A stretch of DNA of 64,000 nucleotides from Mariniphaga sp041687255. Its GTDB lineage: Bacteria; Bacteroidota; Bacteroidia; Bacteroidales; Prolixibacteraceae. Below are positions 44,819 to 53,686 of this stretch, one piece after another. The position numbers and the translations under genes were made by a program. The notes below the pieces were generated by a model, which had not been told where the DNA came from, made no database searches, and worked only from the letters and a program-made list of their open reading frames with translations. The DNA lies in the NCBI GenBank assembly GCA_041687255.1, contig JAWLCL010000006.1, forward strand, positions 124,001 to 188,000, in the 5' to 3' direction. Each line of letters starts with the position of its first letter. Position 1 is the first letter of the stretch.

Positions 44819-45148
44819 ATGAAAATAAAGAAAGAAAAAATTGAAAATTTTATCGTTCTTAAGATCAAGGGAAAGGTTGATACCATCCACTCAGTTGAAT
44901 TGGAGGATGAGGTAAACCAGTTGTTTGATACCGGGGAGAAACAGTTCATATTTAATTGCAGCGAAATGAATTACATAAGCAGCTCCGGACTAAGGATATT
45001 CCTGGTTGCACAGAAAAAGGTAATTTTGTTGAAAGGTAAACTTTATCTGTGCAATCTGCAACCTGCTATACAAGATATTTTTAAAATATCAGGATTTGCA
45101 AATTTATTCAGTATATACGACACCCAGGAAGAAATCCTTAATAAATAA
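44819..45148 (+). CDS. STAS-domain anti-sigma antagonist (RsbV/SpoIIAA-like)
   Basis: 109 residues covering one STAS domain. The phosphorylatable serine region is NYISSSGLRIFLVAQKK (Ser55/Ser56), corresponding to the D-S-S-G-L of SpoIIAA. The N-terminal strands read ENFIVLKIKGKVDTIHSVELEDEV. Phosphorylated by the adjacent RsbW-like kinase it should release it; dephosphorylated by the receiver-PP2C phosphatase it should bind. The ATG lies one base after the kinase stop, so expression is coupled. Confidence 0.93.
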   Translation: MKIKKEKIENFIVLKIKGKVDTIHSVELEDEVNQLFDTGEKQFIFNCSEMNYISSSGLRIFLVAQKKVILLKGKLYLCNLQPAIQDIFKISGFANLFSIYDTQEEILNK

Positions 45149-45291
45149 TGATTTTGATTAAGGCAATGATATACCGGATTATGCACTCAGAGGTGAGGAT
45201 AATGTATTCTACAGTTAAATTCAGCACACTGTTAATCGGGCATAGTCAAGTACTTACAAAATGATAATTGAACACTTAAATTTTAAGTAGT

Positions 45292-46680
45292 ATGCATCTT
45301 TCTCTTGGTCCGCTTATAGTCACCCTGCTGCTAGTTCAACGTTTATTCAGGTTTTCGAAGATAAACAACTACGCGAAATGGGAACGGTCATTCAGATATA
45401 TCCGTTACTTTTCTGTATTTCTTTTCTTTGCAGAAATATTTATTTCGGCGTCAGAATTTACCCAATGGGTATGGCATATAATACTGATTTCCCTTATCAT
45501 TTTTGCCTTTCAGCAAAAGGAGATGCGTTCGCTGCGAATGTTTTTAGTGGCATTCATTCCCTACACAGTGGTGTCACTTTTAAATGATTTATCTCAGGTA
45601 TTATTGAGCGATTTTTATAACCGGCGGGAAGGATATTTCGATACTGCAGTAATGCTTTCAATAATTTGGCTGATAGCCATTTTATTCAGTAATTACCGAC
45701 AGAATAAGGCAGCAGAAAAAGAAAGGATAAAAAGGCAGCATGAAGATGAAATTAACAGAGCAATTGCCATACGGAAAGTTGAACTGGAAGGTTTAGTTGC
45801 TGAGCGAACCGCTGAGATAACCCGGCAGAAAGAGGAATTGGAGCAAACTCTGCATGAACTGCGAGCAACCCAGGATCAGCTTATCCAGTCTGAGAAAATG
45901 GCATCGCTGGGAGAACTTACAGCCGGAATAGCTCATGAGATCCAAAACCCGCTGAATTTTGTAAATAATTTTTCTGAAGTAAGCAGTGAACTGCTGGATG
46001 AAATGAAAGAAGAACTTGAAAAAAATAATACAAGCGAGGTATCGGCAATTGCAGATGATATTAAACAAAACCTTGAAAAAATTATCCATCACGGTAAACG
46101 GGCCGACAGCATTGTGAAAGGAATGCTTCAGCATAGTCGGAGCAGCAGCGGTGTTAAGGAGCCAACTGACATTAATGCCCTGGCTGATGAATATTTACGC
46201 TTAGCCTATCATGGATTAAGGGCTAAAGACAAGTCGTTCAATGCAACACTTGAAACAGGTTTTGATGAATCAATTGGAACGGTCCAAATTGTGCCTCAGG
46301 AAATCGGCAGAGTCATCCTGAACTTGCTAACAAATGCTTTTTACTCCGTTACATTAAAGAAAAAACAATTTGAAAAGGACCTTCTCAGGAATGACAGAAA
46401 ATCTGAAACAGAACCGTACAAACCTGCTGTATTCATTGGAACCCGAAAGCTTAAGGGGAAAGTGGAAATAAAAGTCAGTGATAATGGGAATGGCATACCA
46501 CAGGCAGCAGTCGATAAAATATTTCAACCCTTTTTTACCACTAAACCAAGCGGTAAAGGAACAGGACTGGGTCTGAGCATGAGCTACGAAATAGTAACCA
46601 ATGCTCATGGTGGGGAGTTGAAAGTGGAAAACAAAGAAGGTGAAGGTGCAACCTTTACAATTATTTTACCCGTTAAATAA
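45292..46680 (+). CDS. Membrane histidine kinase, paralogue of the propeller kinase catalytic part
   Basis: 462 residues. About four to five membrane helices occupy residues ~1-140 (GPLIVTLLLVQRLF, VFLFFAEIFISASEF, HIILISLIIFAF, AVMLSIIWLIAILF), without a recognised sensor domain. A coiled coil leads to the phosphoacceptor helix (His215 in GIAHEIQNPLNF) and a HATPase domain (DNGNGIP, GTGLGLSMSYE). 34 consecutive residues around the His are identical to the propeller kinase at 35194, so both probably feed the same receivers. The stand-alone receiver gene follows 13 bp later. Confidence 0.92.
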   Translation: MHLSLGPLIVTLLLVQRLFRFSKINNYAKWERSFRYIRYFSVFLFFAEIFISASEFTQWVWHIILISLIIFAFQQKEMRSLRMFLVAFIPYTVVSLLNDLSQVLLSDFYNRREGYFDTAVMLSIIWLIAILFSNYRQNKAAEKERIKRQHEDEINRAIAIRKVELEGLVAERTAEITRQKEELEQTLHELRATQDQLIQSEKMASLGELTAGIAHEIQNPLNFVNNFSEVSSELLDEMKEELEKNNTSEVSAIADDIKQNLEKIIHHGKRADSIVKGMLQHSRSSSGVKEPTDINALADEYLRLAYHGLRAKDKSFNATLETGFDESIGTVQIVPQEIGRVILNLLTNAFYSVTLKKKQFEKDLLRNDRKSETEPYKPAVFIGTRKLKGKVEIKVSDNGNGIPQAAVDKIFQPFFTTKPSGKGTGLGLSMSYEIVTNAHGGELKVENKEGEGATFTIILPVK

Positions 46681-46693
46681 ATAAATATCCGAT

Positions 46694-47071
46694 ATGAAAA
46701 TTTTGGTAGTTGACGACGAAAGAGATATTCAACCTTTATTTGAGCAGAGATTCAGGAAAGAAATAAGATCAGGCGAAATAAAATTTGTTTTTGCCTACTC
46801 CGGCGAAGAAGCATTAAGCTGTCTCAAAAACTATTTACATGAGGCTGTGCTCATCCTTTCCGATATCAATATGCCCGGAATGAGCGGACTTGAGTTACTC
46901 GACCAGATTAAAAAGAAAAATCATACTCCCCCACCCGTAGTAATGATGATAACAGCATACGGCGATAATGAAAACTACAGAAGGGCAATGGAACTTGGGG
47001 CCGATGACTTTCTTACCAAACCTGTAGATTTTTCAGCATTAAAAGAAAAAATAAGAGCATTAAAGAACTGA
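46694..47071 (+). CDS. Single-domain response regulator (CheY-like)
   Basis: 125 residues, one receiver domain only: D7-D8 acidic pair, phosphoacceptor Asp57 (LSDINMPGMSG), MITAYGD and Lys in TKPVDFSALK. It closely resembles the receiver of the PP2C protein at 39011 (shared VVDDE-x-D, LSDINMP-x-M-x-G-L-x-L-L, TAYGD, KPV-x-F). With no output domain it may act by protein contact or as a phosphate sink that competes with the receiver-PP2C. It forms an operon with the kinase gene upstream. Confidence 0.93.
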   Translation: MKILVVDDERDIQPLFEQRFRKEIRSGEIKFVFAYSGEEALSCLKNYLHEAVLILSDINMPGMSGLELLDQIKKKNHTPPPVVMMITAYGDNENYRRAMELGADDFLTKPVDFSALKEKIRALKN

Positions 47072-47661
47072 TAAATTAATAAACAGGCAGCTGTCCTGAA
47101 TCTTTACGTTGATTTTTATTTCTTACCTCTCCCCTTTTGTTAGGCTGGAGTTCCATTTAAATAACGCTTTAGTGATAAATGCCGCCGATTCAGAAATATT
47201 GGCATTCACGGATGTTGTCCGAAAGTTTATCCTGGCTAAAGGCCCAGCTCTAAGGAAAGTAAAATAAAGCCGGTTATAAAACACTTTCCTTAACAATACT
47301 TTTTAATGGAATTCTTGCAATAGCATGTTACTTTTTATTGTTCTACCCCTTTAACTAAATATTAAAAAGCATTTTTCCGTTTCATGTCTGCAGAAGACTT
47401 AATAACATACATCTCAACCTGAATAATTTTTTTTCTTTTCCCCGTATATAATTAACCTCCACCTATTTCAACGACTAAATAAGCAACAGTTTTTATCATC
47501 TTATCCCGCTGCATATGTTTCAGACAACAGTAAATCTTCTGCCGTAATTAACATATTTATAGCTAACCGGCTCTAAAATTGGATTACTGATTTTAATAAA
47601 CAGAATTAGCCACCCGTCTGTTAAAGACATAAGAACCTCATAAACACAATTTGTATTACAT
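47072..47661. other. 590-base non-coding stretch after the signalling module
   Basis: The longest gene-free stretch in the window. A 9-bp inverted repeat AAGGAAAGT (47252-47260) / ACTTTCCTT (47283-47291) with a 22-base loop is the main structure. A short open frame (about 47110-47265, only a TTG start) has no recognisable product. I found no tRNA or known RNA. Confidence 0.5.
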
Positions 47662-48402
47662 ATGGAGAAAAATAAAAAACAAATACATTCAACTTCAACA
47701 TGGAAGGAGTTAAAAGAGAACAACTGGAAAAGTAAGCTGCAATTTTATGAAGAGAAAATCAACATAAAAAAAATAATAAGGGCACTGGAATTTGTAATCC
47801 TCTTTTTCGGGATCCCGTTATTAATCTATTTCGAATCGTTATTTCAGCATCCCAGCCTGGTGTTAATACCGGTATTGGCAGGACTCATCTTTTATTTTGT
47901 ATTCAAAAAGGATTTTAACCTAAAAACTTTAATCCGACTTAATGTTCCGCGACAGTTGATGTGGAAAAACATAGGTTTGGTATTACTGACAGGAGTGTTC
48001 CTTACCCTGCTTGTATATTTCTTTGCACCCGAAAACCTCTTCAATCTTCCACGTGAAAACCCCGAGATATGGTTGGTGCTGATAGTTGCCTATCCTCTTC
48101 TATCAGCTTACAGCCAGGAAGTAATATACCGCACCTTCCTGTTTACCCGATACCGGACGCTCTTTAAAAGCAGGAAGTTTTTAATTGCTGTAAGTGGCAT
48201 TACATTTGCCTTTGCTCATATTGTGTATTATCATCCGCTTTCCATGCTGCTGACGCTTATAGCCGGCATTTATCTGGCGTGGATTTACAGGAAAACCAGA
48301 AGTGTACTTTTTACTGCAATTTTGCACTCCCTGCTGGGAATTCTGGTCTTCTCAATTGGGCTTGGAGAGTATTTCTGGCTTAACATGGAAAGGCATTTGT
48401 AA
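47662..48402 (+). CDS. CPBP/CAAX-protease-like membrane protein
   Basis: 246 residues with about seven membrane helices after a basic N-terminus. The CPBP (Abi/Rce1-like) motifs are seen: SQEVIYRTFLFTRYR (motif 1, normally EExxxR, here QEVIYR), FAFAHIVYYHPLSMLL (FxxxH) and the third motif AILHSLLGILVF. Rce1 relatives are intramembrane glutamyl/metalloproteases; the first Glu of motif 1 is replaced by Gln, a variant found in a branch of bacterial members. Its substrate is unknown. It is monocistronic. Confidence 0.85.
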   Translation: MEKNKKQIHSTSTWKELKENNWKSKLQFYEEKINIKKIIRALEFVILFFGIPLLIYFESLFQHPSLVLIPVLAGLIFYFVFKKDFNLKTLIRLNVPRQLMWKNIGLVLLTGVFLTLLVYFFAPENLFNLPRENPEIWLVLIVAYPLLSAYSQEVIYRTFLFTRYRTLFKSRKFLIAVSGITFAFAHIVYYHPLSMLLTLIAGIYLAWIYRKTRSVLFTAILHSLLGILVFSIGLGEYFWLNMERHL

Positions 48403-48455
48403 ATATTTTTTCTTAACTTGACTGAAAATTAAAACCATATAATTAATTTCATCTT

Positions 48456-49274
48456 ATGCAAAAAAACCTTTGGTTTAAGCTGGGTATTGCATTACTCATA
48501 ACAGGATATGCCTTATCGGCCAATTGTCAGAAAGTGACGGATAAAAGTTCTTCGAAGAACACAGAATCAATCGTGCTGTTCGATGGAAAAAGTCTTAATA
48601 ACTGGTATACATTCATACAAAACAGGGGCCGCAATAACGATCCCAAAAAAGTATTCAGCATTCTGGATGGAACCATTAGAATATCGGGTGAAGAATGGGG
48701 CAGCCTTACCACTAATCAAGAATTTGAAAATTACCGGTTGCTCACGGAGTTTAAATGGGGAGAAACTACTTTTAAGCCCCGGCTGACAAATGCCCGTGAT
48801 TGCGGTTTGCTGTTACATTCGCAGGGCGAAGACGGAGGTTCAGGAGGTATTTGGATGCATTCGATTGAATGCCAGATTATCGAAGGCGGCACAGGTGACA
48901 TAATTGTTGTAGGTGACGGAACAGATAAATTCAGTGTCACATCAGCTGTTGCCGATGAAAAACAGGGAAATTCATTCGTATTTAAACCCGGTGGAAATTT
49001 TGAAACTATTCACTCAGGCCGTATTAACTGGTTTGACAGGGATGCCAACTGGCAAGACACTCTTGGATTCAGAGGGAAGAATGATGTGGAGAAGCCTGTT
49101 GGTGAATGGAACAGACTGGAATGCATTGCCGATGGCAATCGTTTATCAATTTATTTAAACGATGTTTTGGTAAATGAAGCCATTAGGGTGAAACCAAACA
49201 GCGGACGCATTCAGATTCAATCGGAAGGGGCTGAAATCTTTTTTCGCAAAGTGGAACTTTCATTTCTTCCCTGA
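48456..49274 (+). CDS. Exported DUF1080 protein (3-keto-disaccharide hydrolase family)
   Basis: 272 residues with a signal peptide (LGIALLITGYALSANCQ). One DUF1080 domain: IVLFDGKSLNNWYTF, EFENYRLLTEFKWGE, DCGLLLHSQGEDGGSGGIWMHSIECQIIEGGTGD, and WNRLECIADGNRLSIYLNDVLVNEA. The fold is a concanavalin-like beta-sandwich; some members hydrolyse 3-keto-glycosides, most are uncharacterised. Its location is periplasmic or surface. No other sugar-oxidising enzyme is adjacent, although a second DUF1080 protein lies at 55331 and a Gfo/Idh/MocA oxidoreductase at 51779, which could belong to one 3-keto-sugar route. Confidence 0.88.
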   Translation: MQKNLWFKLGIALLITGYALSANCQKVTDKSSSKNTESIVLFDGKSLNNWYTFIQNRGRNNDPKKVFSILDGTIRISGEEWGSLTTNQEFENYRLLTEFKWGETTFKPRLTNARDCGLLLHSQGEDGGSGGIWMHSIECQIIEGGTGDIIVVGDGTDKFSVTSAVADEKQGNSFVFKPGGNFETIHSGRINWFDRDANWQDTLGFRGKNDVEKPVGEWNRLECIADGNRLSIYLNDVLVNEAIRVKPNSGRIQIQSEGAEIFFRKVELSFLP

Positions 49275-49366
49275 CCAAATAATACAACCATTTAAAACTA
49301 CGAAAACGGGAGTTTTACATTTTTTAAAAAGATATTTGTATCTTTAATTTATATAAGTAATACAAA

Positions 49367-50827
49367 TTGGAAATAAAAAAACAGGAATTTGACTTTCAGT
49401 TAATTATTGAGGCTGCGCCTATAGCTCTTATATTGACCAACAATAGGGGTAAAATTGTTTATGTAAATGATTTTGCCATTAATATGTTTGGTTATCAAAA
49501 AAACGAATTGGAAGGTGAAGGACTTGAATTTCTTCTTAAGGATGTGCATCCAACACATTTCCAAAAATACCGGGATAATTATTTTTCCCATCCCGATTCC
49601 AATAAGCCTGAGCAGGAAAAGGAATTCACAGCTCAAACCAAATCCGGGAAAGAGTTTCATGTTGAAGTATTATTGACCCCGGTAAATACAGGTGAAAATA
49701 ATCTCTTTCTTACCTCTTTTACCAGTATTTCTGAGCGTGTAAAGGCAATTGAACAGTTAAAGCTAATTGTTGAATCGGCTTTAAATTCGATGATACTGAC
49801 CGATTCAGCAGGAAAAATAGTCATGGTAAACAAGCATACAGAGGTGTTGTTTGGTTATGACCGCAATGAACTTATCGGCAAAAAAATAGAAGTACTTGTT
49901 CCGCAGCGTTTGAAAAAGCACCACCCTCATCACCGGGAAAATTTTTATGCCCATCCCAGGGCACGACCGATGGGGGCAGGACGTGATTTATTTGCTGTAA
50001 AAAAAGATGGTACTGAAATTCCAGTGGAAATAGGATTAAATCCGGTTGAAAAAGATGGAGTCCAATATGTGCTTGCTTCGGTCATTGATATTACGGAAAG
50101 GAAGAAGAACGAAGAAGCCATACAACAATATGCAAGGCAAATAGAAGAAAAAAACAAAGAACTGGAGGAGTTTGCGCATGTTGCCTCTCATGATCTTCGT
50201 GAGCCGTTAAATTCAATAAAAAGCCTTATAGAAATCCTGGTGCAAAGGAAAAGCGAACAGCTTGATGAGGAGGGAATTAAAATGCTTAACTTCATAGACA
50301 AATCCACATCCAGGATGAATGAACTGATAACCGGGTTGCTCGATTATGCACAACTGGGGAGCAGCAAGGAATTGGTGTTGACCGATTTGAATGAGTTGCT
50401 GCATACGGTTTTGCTCGATTTAAATTCATCAATCAAAGCTACTGGCGCCAATATCAACCAGGAAAAGCTGCCTGTTTTGAAGGTATATGCCATGGAATTC
50501 CGGCTGCTTCTTCAAAACCTGATAAGCAACGCGTTAAAGTACAGGCAACCGGGTATACCGCCTGAAATATCGATTTCATCCAAACGGGTAAAAATGGGAT
50601 GGGAGTTTTCAGTAGCCGATAATGGCATTGGAATACCTGAAGCTCAAAAGGAAAAAATATTTGATCTGTTTCACCGGCTACATGGAAGAAATGAATATGA
50701 AGGTACAGGAATCGGACTGGCTCATTGCCGGAAAATTATTGAACTTCATAACGGTAGAATCGGGGTAGATTCAAGTTTGGGTAAAGGGAGTACTTTTTTC
50801 TTTTTTATTCCTGATAATCTGAGCTGA
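49367..50827 (+). CDS. PAS-PAS sensor histidine kinase (cytoplasmic)
   Basis: The best start is TTG at 49367: an in-frame stop lies just upstream (49358), and the first in-frame ATG would cut into the first PAS domain. The product has 486 residues: PAS 1 (~8-115, IIEAAPIALILTNNRGKIVYVN), PAS 2 (~130-245, LTDSAGKIVMVNKHTEVLFGY with a PAC tail ASVIDITERKKNEEA), HisKA with His275 (EFAHVASHDLREPLNSIKSL), and HATPase (DNGIGIP, EGTGIGLAHCRKII). No membrane segment is visible, so it should sense an internal signal. No response regulator is adjacent. Confidence 0.92.
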   Translation: MEIKKQEFDFQLIIEAAPIALILTNNRGKIVYVNDFAINMFGYQKNELEGEGLEFLLKDVHPTHFQKYRDNYFSHPDSNKPEQEKEFTAQTKSGKEFHVEVLLTPVNTGENNLFLTSFTSISERVKAIEQLKLIVESALNSMILTDSAGKIVMVNKHTEVLFGYDRNELIGKKIEVLVPQRLKKHHPHHRENFYAHPRARPMGAGRDLFAVKKDGTEIPVEIGLNPVEKDGVQYVLASVIDITERKKNEEAIQQYARQIEEKNKELEEFAHVASHDLREPLNSIKSLIEILVQRKSEQLDEEGIKMLNFIDKSTSRMNELITGLLDYAQLGSSKELVLTDLNELLHTVLLDLNSSIKATGANINQEKLPVLKVYAMEFRLLLQNLISNALKYRQPGIPPEISISSKRVKMGWEFSVADNGIGIPEAQKEKIFDLFHRLHGRNEYEGTGIGLAHCRKIIELHNGRIGVDSSLGKGSTFFFFIPDNLS

Positions 50828-50917
50828 AATTATTGATGTGAATAAGAACACACAAATGATTTTATAATTTTTAATAACAGGATGCATAATTTCAAATAAA
50901 CCAATAACATCCCTGCT

Positions 50918-51583
50918 ATGGAATCACTTTTAAAAGTTGCCTTTAATGAAATCGGCATTGAGGAGTTTTCCGGAGAGCAGCACAATCCGGAGATTCTTAA
51001 ATACGCCAGCGATACCGGCATAATGGAAATTACCACCGATGAAATCCCCTGGTGCAGCACCTTTGTGAACTGGGTAGCCTGGAAATGCGGGTTGCAGCAT
51101 TCAAATAAACCCAATGCCCGCTCATGGTTAAGCGTTGGTCAGCGTGTTTCCTCTCCCGAGCCCGGTGATGTGGTAATTTTTTGGCGCGAGCATCCGCAAT
51201 CTTGGAAAGGACATGTAGGTTTTTTCCTGGGATTATCTCCTGATGGATCCCGGGTTTATTGCCTGGGTGGAAATCAGGGAAACCGTGTTTCAGTTTCTGC
51301 ATATCGCACAGAGACAGTGCTTTCATATCAGCGCCTGGCACCTTCTGCAAAGATTATCATCCCCGGACCAATCCTCCGAAAAGGAAGCATGGGCCGGGAA
51401 GTTATTGCCCTTCAGGATGCACTAAAACTGTTACATATAGATGTTGGTACTTCCGATGGCGCCTACGGACCTAAAACAGAAGCCGGGGTAATGGAGCTGC
51501 AGACCCGGATGCCCCACCTTCCAATTGATGGCATCTATAACGAGGTAACCCGCGATTTACTTGAATCACTTTTTCAGGCCTGA
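50918..51583 (+). CDS. TIGR02594/CHAP-like protein with peptidoglycan-binding domain
   Basis: 221 residues. Residues 1-~145 match the TIGR02594 cell-wall family: catalytic Cys in EIPWCSTFVNWVAWKCGL, then SWLSVGQRVSSPEPGDVVIFWRE, His in WKGHVGFFLGLSPDGSRVYCLGGNQGN. The C-terminus (~150-221) is a peptidoglycan-binding-1 fold (LRKGSMGREVIALQDAL, DGAYGPKTEAGVMELQTR). A papain-like amidase or endopeptidase acting on murein is likely. No signal peptide is visible, which is unusual for a wall enzyme and is also seen in phage-derived endolysins. Confidence 0.87.
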   Translation: MESLLKVAFNEIGIEEFSGEQHNPEILKYASDTGIMEITTDEIPWCSTFVNWVAWKCGLQHSNKPNARSWLSVGQRVSSPEPGDVVIFWREHPQSWKGHVGFFLGLSPDGSRVYCLGGNQGNRVSVSAYRTETVLSYQRLAPSAKIIIPGPILRKGSMGREVIALQDALKLLHIDVGTSDGAYGPKTEAGVMELQTRMPHLPIDGIYNEVTRDLLESLFQA

Positions 51584-51778
51584 CCTTCATACACAATCTT
51601 CTGTTTATTTTGAATTTAGTTAGCACCTTCCTGTCCGTTTATAGAATCGATGCGGTTATAGGCGAAATCATATGAATATTATAAAAAAGAGCATATGTTT
51701 CTGCAACCGGCTTTTAGTTTATTATAATTTTACAGTCGTTAAGAAAGGGAAGTTACAACATAAAAATTTTACCTCATT

Positions 51779-52909
51779 ATGACCGGAAAAACCTATAACA
51801 TTGCCATTCTTGGTTGCGGAAAAGTAGCCCGTCTGCACGCCCAGGCCATTGAAAACCTTTCAAATGCCCGCCTTGCCGCAGTATGGAGCAGAACCAAAGC
51901 ATCAGCTGAAGGATTTTCAAAACAGTTTAACACAAAGCCTTACGACAACATTTCAGCAATGGTAAGGAATGAAAGCATCGATTTGGTAATTATTTGCACT
52001 CCGCATCCCTTTCATCACCTTCCTGCAATTGAAGCAGCAAATGCAGGGGCACATATTTTAGTTGAAAAACCACTGGCCTCCACATTGGAAGATTGCGATG
52101 CCATCATCAGTGCATGTAAAAATGCAGGAGTTAACCTGGGAGTTATCAGCCAGCGGCGATGGTATGCTCCTGTTAAGAGAGTGAAAAGCGCTATTGAAGC
52201 AGGAAAAATCGGTAAGCCTGTTTTAGGGACAATCAATATGTTGGGATGGCGCAACAGGGAATATTACGATGCAGATGAATGGAGGGGAACCTGGAAAATG
52301 GAAGGCGGGGGTGTTCTGGTAAATCAGGCACCTCATCAGCTCGACATCCTGCTGTGGTATATGGGTGAAATTGAAGAAGTATATGGCACCTGGAGCAATC
52401 TGAACCACCCGTACATTGAAGTGGAAGATACAGCCCTTGCAATCGTAAAATTCAAAAATGGTGGAATAGGCAACATAATTGTCAGCAATTCACAAAAACC
52501 TGGCATATACGGTAAAGTGCATGTGCATGGAGAAAATGGAGCCTCAGTGGGTGTACAAACCGATGGAGGAGCCATGTTTATAGCCGGTTCCTCCAGTGTT
52601 CTGGAGCCTCCGGTAAATGATTTATGGACCGTTCCGGGAGAAGAAGAACTACTTAAAAAATGGGTGAAGACCGATGCCAAATTTTTCAACACCATTGATC
52701 CCACCATTTTTTATATGGAAAGGCAAATCGAGGATTTCCTAAACGCACTGGAAACAGGCGGAAAACCATTGGTAACAGGAGAAGACGGTCGCAGAACGGT
52801 TGAACTTTTTACTGCCATCTACCGGTCACAAAGGGATAATAAACCCGTAAAATTTCCATTACAGCCTGAAAACAATAACGATATGGATGGCAGATTAACT
52901 AACCTATAA
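51779..52909 (+). CDS. Gfo/Idh/MocA family oxidoreductase
   Basis: 376 residues. N-terminal Rossmann domain with ILGCGKVARLHAQAI and the hallmark EKPLA (HILVEKPLASTLEDC); C-terminal substrate domain with GGGVLVNQAPHQLDILLWYMG, containing the catalytic His of the family. These enzymes oxidise or reduce sugars and cyclitols with NAD(P). There is no Tat or Sec signal, so it is cytoplasmic. The substrate is unresolved; DUF1080 proteins on both sides make keto-sugar metabolism plausible. Its stop overlaps that of convergent folE by 6 bp. Confidence 0.92.
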   Translation: MTGKTYNIAILGCGKVARLHAQAIENLSNARLAAVWSRTKASAEGFSKQFNTKPYDNISAMVRNESIDLVIICTPHPFHHLPAIEAANAGAHILVEKPLASTLEDCDAIISACKNAGVNLGVISQRRWYAPVKRVKSAIEAGKIGKPVLGTINMLGWRNREYYDADEWRGTWKMEGGGVLVNQAPHQLDILLWYMGEIEEVYGTWSNLNHPYIEVEDTALAIVKFKNGGIGNIIVSNSQKPGIYGKVHVHGENGASVGVQTDGGAMFIAGSSSVLEPPVNDLWTVPGEEELLKKWVKTDAKFFNTIDPTIFYMERQIEDFLNALETGGKPLVTGEDGRRTVELFTAIYRSQRDNKPVKFPLQPENNNDMDGRLTNL

Positions 52910-53635
52910 ACCCGTATACTTAAGAAACTCTTCTCTTACTTGCCGTTCATTAAACCGGCCACTGTATTCCGAAGTAACAGTGGTGCTGCTGTCATCATTT
53001 ACACCACGACATGATACACAAAAGTGCCGGGCATGCACCAGAACAGCCACATCATCTGTTTTCAGCACCTTCTTTAACTCATTTGAAATTTGTTTAGTCA
53101 TCCTTTCCTGTACCTGCGGCCGACGTGCATAATAATCAACAATACGATTTATCTTACTTAATCCAATTACTTCTCCGGAAGAAATGTAAGCAACATGAGC
53201 TTTCCCCTGAACAGGAAGAAAATGATGCTCACAAAACGAATTTACACGAATATCCTTCTCCACAAGCATCTCATTGTACTTAAACTTATTCTCAAACAAT
53301 GAAACTGCCGGCTTATTGGCAGGATTCAAACCATAAAATATCTCCTTTACATACATTTTTGCCACCCGGTGCGGTGTTCCGCGTAAACTGTCATCGGTTA
53401 AATCAAGCCCCATGATTTCCATTATTGCCCGAAAATGTTCTTCAATGGCAGATATTTTTTCATTGTCACCTTTTTGAAATGCATCTCCGCGAAGTGGAGT
53501 TTCCAATGACGTTCCAATATGCTCATCTCCTTGTACGGCAAACTCATTCAGTAATTCCTGCATATGGTTGTTTCCATTTCTGTAGGATTTCACATTTCCA
53601 TTAATCTGCCCTATTATTTCTTTATTGCTCATCAT
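52904..53635 (-). CDS. folE: GTP cyclohydrolase I
   Basis: 243 residues: an N-terminal extension of ~55 residues not conserved in the family, then the catalytic domain with SFCEHHFLPVQGKAHVAYI (zinc Cys and His), INRIVDYYARRPQVQERMTKQI and HARHFCVSCRGVND (third zinc Cys). It converts GTP to 7,8-dihydroneopterin triphosphate, the first step to folate and pterins. The pterin dehydratase at 18396 is functionally related though distant. The upstream region has a perfect 14-bp palindrome and three spaced GTTTAA boxes. Confidence 0.95.
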   Translation of the reverse strand: MMSNKEIIGQINGNVKSYRNGNNHMQELLNEFAVQGDEHIGTSLETPLRGDAFQKGDNEKISAIEEHFRAIMEIMGLDLTDDSLRGTPHRVAKMYVKEIFYGLNPANKPAVSLFENKFKYNEMLVEKDIRVNSFCEHHFLPVQGKAHVAYISSGEVIGLSKINRIVDYYARRPQVQERMTKQISNELKKVLKTDDVAVLVHARHFCVSCRGVNDDSSTTVTSEYSGRFNERQVREEFLKYTGL

Positions 53636-53686
53636 TTCAATTCTTTGTTAAAACATTCAACATTCAAACAAGCTATTTTACATTTT

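Noticed and set aside
47110..47265. Short open frame of about 50 codons in the 47 kb gap
   Set aside because: Only a TTG start, no recognisable motif and no start signal; chance is as likely as a gene.
51584..51778. Possible tRNA or RNA gene before the Gfo/Idh/MocA gene
   Set aside because: No acceptor-stem pairing or T-loop sequence could be found.
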